Assembly (NCBI RefSeq): GCF_030813595.1
Contig: NZ_JAUSUH010000002.1
Coordinates: forward strand, 124,001-188,000
Direction: 5' to 3'
Length of the DNA stretch: 64,000 nt
DNA from: Ancylobacter vacuolatus
GTDB lineage: Bacteria; Pseudomonadota; Alphaproteobacteria; Rhizobiales; Xanthobacteraceae
In this document: positions 39,925 to 50,572 of the stretch, piece after piece
Position numbering within the stretch: the stretch's first letter is position 1
Layout: each line of letters begins with the position of its first letter
Translations under genes and position numbers: made by a program
The notes under the pieces: model-generated
Told to the model about the DNA's origin: nothing
Database searches by the model: none
Seen by the model: the letters and a program-made list of their open reading frames with translations, nothing else

Positions 39925-40596
39925 TCAGTCGCGGGCGACCCGCAGCGCTGCCGCCGCCGCGATCGGGCCGAGCACCATCGCCGCCAGCGACAGGCCGAGC
40001 AGGATGCGGAACGGCGTGCCGAACGGCACCGTGCCGCCGAGCGCGGTTGAGGTGGCCGCCACCGCGAAGATCAGCACGGGAATCGTCAGCGGCATCACCA
40101 ACACCGCCACCAGGAGCCCGCCGCGCCGGAACACGGCGGCGAAGGCGGCGCCGATCAGGCCGAGAAAGGTGATGGCCGGCGTGCCCACCAGCAGCGTCAG
40201 CGTCAAGGCGCCGATCGATGCGGGGGCAAGGTTCAGCAGCAGCGCCAGCACCGGCGCGGCCACCACCAGCGGCAGGCCGGTGGCGATCCAGTGCGCCAGC
40301 CCCTTCGCCGCCGCCACCAGTTCCAGCGGCAGCGCCCCCATGGCGAGCACATCAAGCGCGCCATCCTCCGCATCGGCGGAAAACAGCCGGTCGAGGCCGA
40401 TCAGCGAGGCCAGCAGCGCGCCGATCCACAGGATCGCCGGGCCGATGCGGGCCAGCAAGGCGAGATCCGGCCCGATGGCGAAGGGCGTCACCACCACAAC
40501 GGCGAGGAAGAACACCACGCCGAGCCCCGCGCCGCCGCCGGCGCGCAAGGCGAGCCGAAGGTCGCGGGCAAGCAGCGCCAGAAAGGCCCGGCTCAT
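39925..40596 (-). CDS. ccmB: Heme exporter protein CcmB
   Basis: The 223-residue membrane protein has six hydrophobic segments and the family text LLARDLRLALRAGGG at the start, then GLDRLFSADAEDGALDVL and TLTLLVGTPAITFLGLIGAAF. With CcmA it forms the ABC transporter that releases heme from CcmC and CcmE in cytochrome c maturation. It overlaps ccmA by 4 bases. ccmC, the next gene in most species, is missing downstream. Confidence 0.95.
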   Translation of the reverse strand: MSRAFLALLARDLRLALRAGGGAGLGVVFFLAVVVVTPFAIGPDLALLARIGPAILWIGALLASLIGLDRLFSADAEDGALDVLAMGALPLELVAAAKGLAHWIATGLPLVVAAPVLALLLNLAPASIGALTLTLLVGTPAITFLGLIGAAFAAVFRRGGLLVAVLVMPLTIPVLIFAVAATSTALGGTVPFGTPFRILLGLSLAAMVLGPIAAAAALRVARD

Positions 40597-41231
40597 GCGT
40601 CTATCCTCTCGGCAACAGGCCGCGCCGGCCGCCAGGCGCCGAGATCGAGCCCGTCGCAGGGGCCGAAATCCAGCGGCGCGTGGGTGGCGGCGACGATCAG
40701 CCCGCCCGCCGCCACATGCGCCCGCGCCAGTTCGGCAAAGCGCAGCTGCGCCGCCACGTCCAGCGCCGTGGTCGGCTCGTCCAGCAGCCAGAGAGGGCGC
40801 TCTGCCACCAGCAGGCGGGCCAGCGCCAGCCGGCGCTTCTGCCCGGCCGAGAGCACCGCCACCGGCAACCGCTCCAGCCCGCCGAGCCCGACCGCTTCCA
40901 TGGCCTCGCCCACGGTGAGCGCCGGACGGCCGAGCATGGCGCGCCAGAAGGCGAGGTTCTCCTGCGCGCTCAGCGCGCCCTTATGCGCATCGAGATGGCC
41001 GAGATAATGCACATCCTCGGCGAAATCATTCGGCTCGGGCGCCCCTTCCAGCCGCAGCACGCCCGCTTCCGGCCGTGCCAACCCGGCGAGGATGCGCAGG
41101 AGCGAGGATTTTCCCGTGCCGTTCGGCCCGGTCACGATCAGCGCCCGCCCGGCCTCCAGCGTGAAGCCGAGCCCTTGGAAAAGCATCCGAACGCCGCGCC
41201 GGCAAGCCAGTTTTTCGACCACGAGCCGCAT
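40593..41231 (-). CDS. ccmA: Heme ABC exporter ATP-binding protein CcmA
   Basis: The 212-residue ATPase has Walker A GPNGTGKSSLLR, the signature LSAGQKRRLALARLL and Walker B PLWLLDEPTTALD. It drives the CcmAB transporter. It is divergent from acnA across 220 bases, the usual arrangement in Hyphomicrobiales. Confidence 0.96.
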   Translation of the reverse strand: MRLVVEKLACRRGVRMLFQGLGFTLEAGRALIVTGPNGTGKSSLLRILAGLARPEAGVLRLEGAPEPNDFAEDVHYLGHLDAHKGALSAQENLAFWRAMLGRPALTVGEAMEAVGLGGLERLPVAVLSAGQKRRLALARLLVAERPLWLLDEPTTALDVAAQLRFAELARAHVAAGGLIVAATHAPLDFGPCDGLDLGAWRPARPVAERIDA

Positions 41232-41451
41232 CAGCCCCTCCGCCGCCTACCGCTGACGACGCGCCGCACAATTTTCCGACGCATCGCGTCAAGCCCTCTA
41301 GGATCGGAGTTTGAAATGGCTCTATATAGAAATCTGAACGATGCGCCCCGTGCCGTGCCAGGGCCCGCCCGAGCTGAGCTATAGCCCGCGGGCCCGCTTC
41401 CCTCCAAGGCCCAGCGCATCCTGTCACTTTGTTAGCGGGGACCTGCCAGCC

Positions 41452-44136
<2,685 letters not shown>

Positions 44137-44157
44137 GCCGGCGGCTCTGCCTCTGTG

Positions 44158-44193
44158 AAAAGCCGGCGCGGGCCTCCACCCGCGCCGGCTTTT
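44158..44193. terminator. Bidirectional rho-independent terminator after acnA
   Basis: AAAA, stem GCCGGCGCGGG (44162-44172), loop CCTCCA, stem CCCGCGCCGGC (44179-44189), TTTT. The 11-bp perfect stem flanked by A and T runs ends transcription from either side. Confidence 0.92.
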
Positions 44194-44440
44194 CCACATG
44201 CGGGCGGCCCGCGCGCCACCTCCCCCTCAACCGCCCGGCGCGCCACTACCCGTCACGCCGGCGTGCGCGGCGACACCCGAATGTGACTGGTCGGGGCGCG
44301 GCAGCCGTCTTATTGCCTTGGGGGCGGACCGGCCGGCAGGCTCCGGCGACGGCTCCGCCCCGAGCCCCGCGACCGGCGCCATCCCTGCGGACCGGCCTGC
44401 CTGTAACCGATACGTCCGCGCCCAAGGACCCCCGCCCGAT

Positions 44441-45247
44441 ATGTCCGTGACCGCCTTCGCCCTGCGCCTGCCTGCTCCTTCCGCCTGTGCGGCTGCGCTG
44501 GCGCTGCTCGCCCTCACCCTGGCGCTGCCGGGCACTGCCCGGGCGCAAGAGGCGCCGGCGCCGGCGGAGAAGGCCGCGCCGGTGAAGCCGGTCACCGCGC
44601 CGAAGGCGATGATCGAGCTTTTCACCAGCCAGGGCTGCTCCTCCTGCCCGCCCGCCGACCAGCTGATGGGCGAGCTTGCCGCCCGCTCCGACGTGATCGC
44701 GCTCACCCTGGCGGTGGACTATTGGGATTATCTCGGCTGGAAGGACACGCTGGCCAAGCACGGCCACTCGTTGCGCCAGAAGGCCTATGCCCATATGCGC
44801 GGCGACGGCAAGATGTTCACCCCGCAAGCGGTGGTCAATGGCCACGCCATGATGATCGGCTCGGACCGGGCGGCGCTGGACCGCACGCTGGCGGCCACGA
44901 CCCCGCCGCCCGTGCCGGTGTCGGTGGCGAGCGTCGACGGCACGGTCAGGGTCCACATCGCTGCCGTCCCCGGCGTGGCGAAGGGCGAGATCTGGCTCTG
45001 CCCGGTGGCGAGCCGGATGGATGTCGAGATCGGCCGCGGCGAGAATGAGGGCGCGAAGGTGGCCTACCACAATGTGGTGCGCGGCTGGATCCGGCTCGGC
45101 AGCTGGGACGGCACCGAAGCGCGCTTCGAGACCCGGCTGAATCGCCAGCCGGGCGATGCCGTCGACGCGGTCGCGGTCTTCGTGCAGTCGGGCTCCTCCA
45201 CCGAGCCGGGCGCCATACTCGGCGCCGCGCTGCAGCCGCTCGACTGA
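44441..45247 (+). CDS. DUF1223 family secreted thioredoxin-like protein
   Basis: The 268-residue protein has an N-terminal signal sequence (about residues 1-35, ending ARAQE) and a thioredoxin-like domain with a CSSCPP active-site-like motif in IELFTSQGCSSCPPADQLM. Family members follow acnA in many Hyphomicrobiales; the function is unknown, possibly a periplasmic oxidoreductase. The ATG at 44441 gives the signal peptide. Confidence 0.88.
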   Translation: MSVTAFALRLPAPSACAAALALLALTLALPGTARAQEAPAPAEKAAPVKPVTAPKAMIELFTSQGCSSCPPADQLMGELAARSDVIALTLAVDYWDYLGWKDTLAKHGHSLRQKAYAHMRGDGKMFTPQAVVNGHAMMIGSDRAALDRTLAATTPPPVPVSVASVDGTVRVHIAAVPGVAKGEIWLCPVASRMDVEIGRGENEGAKVAYHNVVRGWIRLGSWDGTEARFETRLNRQPGDAVDAVAVFVQSGSSTEPGAILGAALQPLD

Positions 45248-45606
45248 CATCCCCGGCAACGGGATCACGCGCTCGTTAACCGAAAACACAAGGCTGCCCG
45301 ATTTCGGCCGTTGCAACGCCCCTTGGGCCGGCCAATCTCATCCTCATAGCGTTGGGCCGGTTCGCGAGTGCATCGGTTTCCCAGCCCCCCAGCCCCCCGC
45401 GGTGCTTGTGGACCGGCCTGACGTTATCTCTAGGTTCAATCCCCGAATTGCTCTTCAGGGCCGGCTGCATAGCCGGCCCTTTTTTGTGCCCGGCGGCCGG
45501 CACGCTGGCCGCTCTTGGACGGCCCGGCGCGAAAGGCGCTTGATGCGGCACCCCGCCCGGTGGATCATGACGGCGACATGACACCCGTGATTCCGCAGGC
45601 GCGCCC
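45248..45606. other. Intergenic region holding a strong orphan terminator
   Basis: The 359-base region has no clear coding frame. It carries several GGGCCGG repeats (near 45325 and 45355), a T-loop-like string GGTTCAATCC at 45433 that does not fold into a tRNA, and a very strong terminator at 45456-45485, more than 200 bases after the DUF1223 stop. A short transcript ending there is possible. Confidence 0.5.
45456..45485 (+). terminator. Strong rho-independent terminator, possible end of a small RNA
   Basis: Stem AGGGCCGGCT (45457-45466), loop GCAT, AGCCGGCCCT (45471-45480), and a run of six T. The 10-bp stem is perfect. The nearest upstream gene ends 209 bases away. Confidence 0.9.
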
Positions 45607-45978
45607 ATGGCGCGCCGCAGAGGCCGGAGGCGCCGCGTGGCGGAAATCGACCCCATAGCCTTGCCGGTCGGCGCCCGCACCGACCGCGTCACCTTCGACC
45701 GGCGCGAACTCGACCGCATTCTCGATCTCTATGGCCGCATGGTCGCGCAGGGCGAATGGCGCGATTACGCCATCGACTTCACCCGCGACAAGGCTATCTT
45801 CTCGATCTTTCGTCGCGCCGCCGAAGTGCCGATCTATCGCATCGAGAAGGACCCGCGCCTCGCCCGCAAACAGGGCGCCTACACGGTGGTGTCGCAAACC
45901 GGCCTCATCCTCAAGCGCGGGCACGAACTTGCGCGGGTCATCGCGGTGCTGGAAAAACCGCTCCGCGCTGTCAACTGA
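45607..45978 (+). CDS. DUF2794 family protein
   Basis: The 123-residue protein matches the DUF2794 family of alphaproteobacteria: VTFDRRELDRILDLYGRMVAQGEWRDYAIDF, FSIFRRAAEVPIYRIEKDPRLARKQGAYTVV and TGLILKRGHELARVIAVL. An Arg-rich N-terminus (residues 2-10) precedes it; a start at a later codon is possible. Function is unknown. No signal peptide or membrane segment. Confidence 0.85.
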   Translation: MARRRGRRRRVAEIDPIALPVGARTDRVTFDRRELDRILDLYGRMVAQGEWRDYAIDFTRDKAIFSIFRRAAEVPIYRIEKDPRLARKQGAYTVVSQTGLILKRGHELARVIAVLEKPLRAVN

Positions 45979-45979
45979 A

Positions 45980-46026
45980 GCCCTTTCAAGCGAAGTGGGT
46001 GCCGTTCGCGTAACGAAAATGCGTCG
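45980..46026 (+). repeat. Diverged copy of the GCGAAG...GTTCGCGT element
   Basis: The string CCTTTCAAGCGAAGTGGG, then GTTCGCGTAACGAAAATGCG, matches the core of the element at 1164-1234 over about 45 bases with scattered changes. It lies between the DUF2794 gene and aguB. Confidence 0.5.
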
Positions 46027-46065
46027 GCCCAACACATCTGCCTTCCTGTCGATTCGGAGATTTCC

Positions 46066-46971
46066 ATGCGGAGCCTGACCGTCGCCGCCACCCAGATGCG
46101 CTGCGACTGGAACATCGAGGGCAACATCGCCCGCGCCGAAGCCCTCGTGCGCGAGGCGGCCGGGCGTGGCGCCAAGCTCATCCTGCTGCAGGAGCTTTTC
46201 GAGACCCCCTATTTCTGCCAGGACCAGCTGCACGAGTTCCTCGACCTCGCCAGCCCCTTCGAGGGCAACCGGCTGATCGCTCATTTCGCCGGCCTGGCGA
46301 AGGAGCTGGGCGTGGTGCTGCCCATCTCCTTCTTCGAGCGCGCCGGGCAGGCCACCTTCAACAGCCTCGCCATGGTCGACGCCGATGGCGAGCTGCTCGG
46401 CCTCTACCGCAAAAGCCACATTCCGGACGGGCCGGGCTACACCGAGAAGTTCTATTTCTCCCCCGGCGACACCGGCTTCCGGGTCTGGGACACCGCGGTT
46501 GGGCGCATCGGCGTCGGCATCTGCTGGGACCAGTGGTTCCCGGAATGCGCGCGCACCATGGCGCTGCTCGGGGCCGAAGTGCTGCTCTACCCCACCGCCA
46601 TCGGCTCCGAGCCGCACGATTCGGGCCTCGATTCCGCCGGCCATTGGCAGCGGGTGATGCAGGGCCATGCCGGCGCCAACCTCATGCCGCTCATCGCCTC
46701 CAACCGCATCGGCCGGGAAGAGGGCCGCAACGGCACGTCCATCACCTTTTACGGTTCCTCCTTCATCGCCGGCCCCACCGGCGAGAAAGTCGCCGAGGCC
46801 GGGCGTGATGACGAATCGGTGCTCACCGCCACCTTCGATCTCGACGGCATCGCCCGCCAGCGCCAGAGCTGGGGCGTGTTCCGCGACCGCCGGCCGGACC
46901 TCTATCGCCCGCTGCTCTCGCTCGACGGGCGGGCGCCGACCCGCACCTCCGTCAGCGACCGGAGACTCTGA
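46066..46971 (+). CDS. aguB: N-carbamoylputrescine amidase
   Basis: The 301-residue nitrilase-superfamily enzyme hydrolyses N-carbamoylputrescine to putrescine, ammonia and carbon dioxide. The catalytic triad is Glu43 (LLQELFE), Lys116 (YRKSHIP) and Cys153 (GVGICWDQWFPE). IASNRIGREEG and FYGSSFIAGP are family text. aguA follows with a one-base overlap, which supports the specific call. Confidence 0.94.
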   Translation: MRSLTVAATQMRCDWNIEGNIARAEALVREAAGRGAKLILLQELFETPYFCQDQLHEFLDLASPFEGNRLIAHFAGLAKELGVVLPISFFERAGQATFNSLAMVDADGELLGLYRKSHIPDGPGYTEKFYFSPGDTGFRVWDTAVGRIGVGICWDQWFPECARTMALLGAEVLLYPTAIGSEPHDSGLDSAGHWQRVMQGHAGANLMPLIASNRIGREEGRNGTSITFYGSSFIAGPTGEKVAEAGRDDESVLTATFDLDGIARQRQSWGVFRDRRPDLYRPLLSLDGRAPTRTSVSDRRL

Positions 46972-48062
46972 TGAGCGAGACCCTCACCACCCTGCCCGCC
47001 GCCGATGGCTTCCGCATGCCGGCCGAATGGGAGCCGCACGCCGGCACCTGGATGATCTGGCCCGAGCGCCCGGACAATTGGCGCGCCGATGCCGAGCCGG
47101 CGCAGGACGCCTTCGTGGCCGTGGCCAGCGCCATCGCCCGCTTCGAGCCCGTCACCATGCTCGCCAGCCCGCGCCAGTGGCGCCATGCCCGCGCGGCCCT
47201 GCCGCCTTCGGTGCGCGTGGTGGAGGCGACCTCCGACGATTCCTGGTGCCGCGACAGCGGCGCCACCTTCCTCACCGATTCGGCCGGCCGGCTGCGCGGC
47301 GTCGACTGGGGTTTCAACGCCTGGGGCGGGCTCTATGCCCCCTGCGACCAGGACGAGGCGATCGCCGCCAAGATGCTGGAGATCGAGTGGGCCCCCCGCT
47401 ACGCCGCGCCGCTGGTTCTGGAAGGCGGCTCGATCCATGTCGATGGCGAGGGCACGGTGCTCACGACAGAGGAGTGCCTGCTCAACCCCAACCGCAACCC
47501 GGGCCTCTCGCGCGAGGAAATCGAGCAGCATCTGAAGGATTATCTCGGCGTCTCCAAGGTGCTCTGGCTCGGCGCCGGGCTGGTCGACGACGAAACGTCA
47601 GGCCATATCGACAATCTCGCCTGCTTCATTCGGCCCGGCGTGGTGGCGCTGACCGGCTGCGAAGACCCGCTCGACCCGCAATACCCGATCTCGAAAGACG
47701 CGCATGAGCGCCTTTCGAAGATGACCGACGCACGCGGGCGCGCGCTTGAGATTGTCACCCTGCCGCTGCCCGGCCCGCTGTTCCGGACGGCTGAGGAAGC
47801 GCTCGATCTCGGCAGCGAGCCCGGCACCATGTCGCGTCGCCCGGGCGAGCGGCTCGGCGCCTCCTATGCCAATTTCTACCTCGGCAACGGCTTTGTACTC
47901 ATGCCGCTGCTCGACCCGGCGCAGGACGGCGCGGCGCGGGACATCCTCGCCCGCCTGTTCCCGGAGCGCGCGGTGGTGGGCGTGCCGACGCATGAGATCA
48001 TCCTCGGCGGCGGCAACATCCACTGCATCACCCAGCAGCAGCCGCTGGGCAGGCCGGGCTGA
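46971..48062 (+). CDS. aguA: Agmatine deiminase
   Basis: The 363-residue enzyme converts agmatine to N-carbamoylputrescine. Family motifs are FRMPAEWEPHAGTWMIWPERPDNW, the DDSWCRDSGATF region, VLEGGSIHVDGEGT and the C-terminal GGGNIHCITQQQP with catalytic Cys352. With AguB it makes the route from arginine-derived agmatine to putrescine. No arginine decarboxylase gene is in the window. Confidence 0.95.
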   Translation: MSETLTTLPAADGFRMPAEWEPHAGTWMIWPERPDNWRADAEPAQDAFVAVASAIARFEPVTMLASPRQWRHARAALPPSVRVVEATSDDSWCRDSGATFLTDSAGRLRGVDWGFNAWGGLYAPCDQDEAIAAKMLEIEWAPRYAAPLVLEGGSIHVDGEGTVLTTEECLLNPNRNPGLSREEIEQHLKDYLGVSKVLWLGAGLVDDETSGHIDNLACFIRPGVVALTGCEDPLDPQYPISKDAHERLSKMTDARGRALEIVTLPLPGPLFRTAEEALDLGSEPGTMSRRPGERLGASYANFYLGNGFVLMPLLDPAQDGAARDILARLFPERAVVGVPTHEIILGGGNIHCITQQQPLGRPG

Positions 48063-48065
48063 CGC

Positions 48066-49100
48066 TCAGGGTTTCACCAGGCCCAGCCGGATCAGGCTTT
48101 CCGCCGTGGCGAGGATCGCCTCCTGCGCCGATCGCGGCGACCAGCCAAGCACGCGCCTGGCTTTCTCGTTGGTGGCGCTACGGCGGATGCCGAGCCGGGG
48201 CACCGCCATCCGGGCCACCGGGAGGGCGAGCGCGGCAAGGCGCACCATCATATCCGGCAGCTGGAAGCGCGGCACACGCCGCGCCGCCGGGCCGAGCCCC
48301 ACGCGCAGCACCTTCGCCATCTCGTGCAGCGATACCGCCTCGCCCGCCGTGGCGAGGAAGCGCTCGCCCGCCGCCTCCGGCACCGTCATCGCGCTGAGAT
48401 GCAGATCGGCGACATCGCGCACATCGACAAGGCCGAGATAGATGCGCGGCGTCGCCGGCACGGCGCCGTCCAGCAGAGCCCGGACAAGGTCGAGCGAGGC
48501 CGACATGTCAGGCCCCAGCGCCGGGCCGAGCACCACCACCGGGTTGACGGTCGCCAGCTCCATGCCTGCGCCCTCGCCGGCGATGAAGTCCCACGCCGCC
48601 CGCTCCGCCAGCGTCTTGGAGCGCGTATAGGCGTCGACGTCAGCGTCGTCAGGGTCGGTCCAGTCGCGCTCGTCATAGGGCGTGGGGCGCGGCGCATGCC
48701 CATAGCCCACCGCCGCGAAGGAGGAGGTGACAACCACCCGCCGCACCCCGGCCGCCCGCGCCGCCTTCAGCACCCGCACCGTGCCCTCGCGCGCCACGGC
48801 GATCAGCGCGTCCTCATCGGCTGCCACCATTCCCGCCGGCACCGGCGAGGCGACATGCAGCGCGTAATCGCACCCCGCCATCGCGGCCGCCCAGCCGTCA
48901 TCGTCGAGCAGGTCGGCACGGTGGAAGCTCAGCGATGCCCCGGGTGAAGCCCCTCCCGCCGCCAGCCGGGCGCGCGCTTCGCCCTCGCGCGCCATGTCGC
49001 GCAGCGTGGCGCGCACCTCATGGCCCGCGCGCAATAGAGCGAGGACCACATAAGCGGCGATGAATCCCGAGCCGCCGGTGACGAGGACACGCGCCATCAC
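48066..49100 (-). CDS. NAD(P)-dependent epimerase/dehydratase family (extended SDR, dihydroflavonol-reductase-like)
   Basis: The 344-residue protein has the dinucleotide motif VLVTGGSGFIAAYVV at residues 5-19 and the catalytic YTRSK (YxxxK) motif, with the VTSSFAAVGYG segment carrying the catalytic Ser. It resembles bacterial dihydroflavonol-4-reductase-like reductases of the extended SDR group. It overlaps larB by 4 bases at its 5' end, so it is the last gene of the lar run. The substrate is unknown; it may act on the product of the LarA-type enzyme. Confidence 0.88.
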   Translation of the reverse strand: MMARVLVTGGSGFIAAYVVLALLRAGHEVRATLRDMAREGEARARLAAGGASPGASLSFHRADLLDDDGWAAAMAGCDYALHVASPVPAGMVAADEDALIAVAREGTVRVLKAARAAGVRRVVVTSSFAAVGYGHAPRPTPYDERDWTDPDDADVDAYTRSKTLAERAAWDFIAGEGAGMELATVNPVVVLGPALGPDMSASLDLVRALLDGAVPATPRIYLGLVDVRDVADLHLSAMTVPEAAGERFLATAGEAVSLHEMAKVLRVGLGPAARRVPRFQLPDMMVRLAALALPVARMAVPRLGIRRSATNEKARRVLGWSPRSAQEAILATAESLIRLGLVKP

Positions 49101-49762
49101 CGCTCCTGGTTCGCCGGCACAGCCGCGCCCAGCATTTTGAGCGCGGCGCAGGCCGCGCCGAAGCCATTGTCGATGTTTACCGTCACCACCCCGGGCGCGC
49201 AGCTCGCCAGCGCCGAGGTGAGCGCCGCCTTGCCGCCCTCCGCCACGCCATAGCCGACCGAGGTCGGCACGGCGATGACGGGCGCGCTCACCAGCCCGCC
49301 CAGCACGCTGAACAGCGCGCCCTCCATCCCCGCCACGGCGATCACCACCCGGCAGGCGCGGATTTCCTCGATGCGCTCCATCAGCCGCCAGAGCCCGGCC
49401 ACGCCGACATCGGCGACGAGGAGCGCCCCCTCCCCGTTAAAGGCGAGGGTCTGCACCGCCTCGCGCGCCACCGGCAGGTCGGAGGTGCCGGCCGCCACCA
49501 CCGCCACAGGCGTATCCGCCAGCGCCAGCTTCCCGCCGAGCACGGCAGTGCGCGCGAGCGGGTCATAATCGAGCCCGGCGCGGGCTCCCTCGTCCAGCGC
49601 CGCGAAGCCCGCCGGCTCCAGCCGCGTCAGCAAGAGCCGCGCGCCGCGCGCCTGGGCGGCCGCGAGAATCTCGGTGATCTGCGCCGGCGACTTGGCGCTG
49701 CACAGCACCGCCTCGGGCAGGCCGGTGCGCGCCGCGCGGCTCCAGTCGAAGGTGAAATCCAT
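49097..49762 (-). CDS. larB: Nickel pincer cofactor biosynthesis protein LarB
   Basis: The 221-residue protein has the PurE-like carboxylase domain: VVAAGTSDLPVAREAVQTLAFNG, DVGVAGLWRLMERIEE, VIAVAGMEGALFSVLGGLV and PVIAVPTSVGYGVAEGG. LarB carboxylates and hydrolyses nicotinic acid adenine dinucleotide to pyridine-3,5-biscarboxylic acid mononucleotide, the first step of the nickel-pincer cofactor. It follows larE after 3 bases. Confidence 0.94.
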   Translation of the reverse strand: MDFTFDWSRAARTGLPEAVLCSAKSPAQITEILAAAQARGARLLLTRLEPAGFAALDEGARAGLDYDPLARTAVLGGKLALADTPVAVVAAGTSDLPVAREAVQTLAFNGEGALLVADVGVAGLWRLMERIEEIRACRVVIAVAGMEGALFSVLGGLVSAPVIAVPTSVGYGVAEGGKAALTSALASCAPGVVTVNIDNGFGAACAALKMLGAAVPANQER

Positions 49763-49765
49763 GGC

Positions 49766-50572
49766 TCAGGCCCCGATCCGCTCGCCGCCGACGAACATCG
49801 CGCCCCGGCGATAGGCGCGGCTGCCGGCATAGACGCGGCCGGCCTCGCCGCACAGCCCCGCCATCAGCGCGTCCACCGCGCCCGCCTGCTCCATCGCCTC
49901 CTCGCCCAGTTCCACCGCCACCCCCTGATGGGTGATCCGGCAGCGCAGCGTGCCGCCGCCGATCAGCGCGGAAAGCCGCCGCTCGGCCACTTCCACAAAG
50001 GCGAGGTCACCGGCCGCGATAGCGATGCCGGTCTCGACCCGGCTGGCGAGACAGGGCTGCGCCGGCAGCTCGGCCACCGCGCCAAGGCCGAGCGTGCGGG
50101 CGAGCGCGCGCACATCGGCCTTGGTCATGTCGGCTTCGATGAGCGGATGCACCACCCGCCGCTCGGCGGCGGCGATCAGGCCCGGCCGGTAGTCGCCGAG
50201 ATCGTCGAGATTGGCGCCTGACGCGATCGGCCATTCGGTCAGGCCGGCGATGCGGTCATAGAGATTGGTCTTGCAGAAATAGCAGCGGTCCACCGGGTTG
50301 TCGCGGTAGCGCGGATCGTCGAACTCGCCGGTGCCGGTGACGGTCAGATCCCAGCCCTGCGCCGCCGCCAGCTGTCGCACCCGCGCCGTCGGCTCCGCCG
50401 GCACGGCCGGGGAAACGGCATGGATCACGCGGAGCCGCACGCCATGGGAGTGGGCGAAGCTGGCGAGGGTGAGCGAATCCACCCCGCCGCTCACCGCCAC
50501 CGCCAGCGCGGGGAAGCGATCGAGCACCCGCGCCAGACGCATGACGGCGGGCATCGCCTGGGGATCACTCAT
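49766..50572 (-). CDS. larE: ATP-dependent sacrificial/iron-sulfur sulfurtransferase LarE
   Basis: The 268-residue enzyme has the PP-loop SGGVDS (28-33) and the LarE text DRCYFCKTNLYD and LPAQPCLASR. It turns pyridine biscarboxylate mononucleotide into the bis-thiocarboxylate. Three cysteines (97, 100, 174) are placed as in LarE enzymes that hold a [4Fe-4S] cluster and use exogenous sulfide, in contrast to the single-Cys sacrificial type. The ATG at 50572 gives a normal length; it overlaps larC by 8 bases. Confidence 0.93.
   Translation of the reverse strand: MSDPQAMPAVMRLARVLDRFPALAVAVSGGVDSLTLASFAHSHGVRLRVIHAVSPAVPAEPTARVRQLAAAQGWDLTVTGTGEFDDPRYRDNPVDRCYFCKTNLYDRIAGLTEWPIASGANLDDLGDYRPGLIAAAERRVVHPLIEADMTKADVRALARTLGLGAVAELPAQPCLASRVETGIAIAAGDLAFVEVAERRLSALIGGGTLRCRITHQGVAVELGEEAMEQAGAVDALMAGLCGEAGRVYAGSRAYRRGAMFVGGERIGA

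Noticed and set aside
41299-41330. Clear promoter of acnA
   Set aside because: CTATATAG at 41322 could be a -10, but no acceptable -35 lies at 16-18 bases, so I did not list it as a promoter.
45431-45445. T-loop-like string GGTTCAATCCCC suggesting a tRNA
   Set aside because: The flanking bases do not form a T-stem and no cloverleaf could be built around it.
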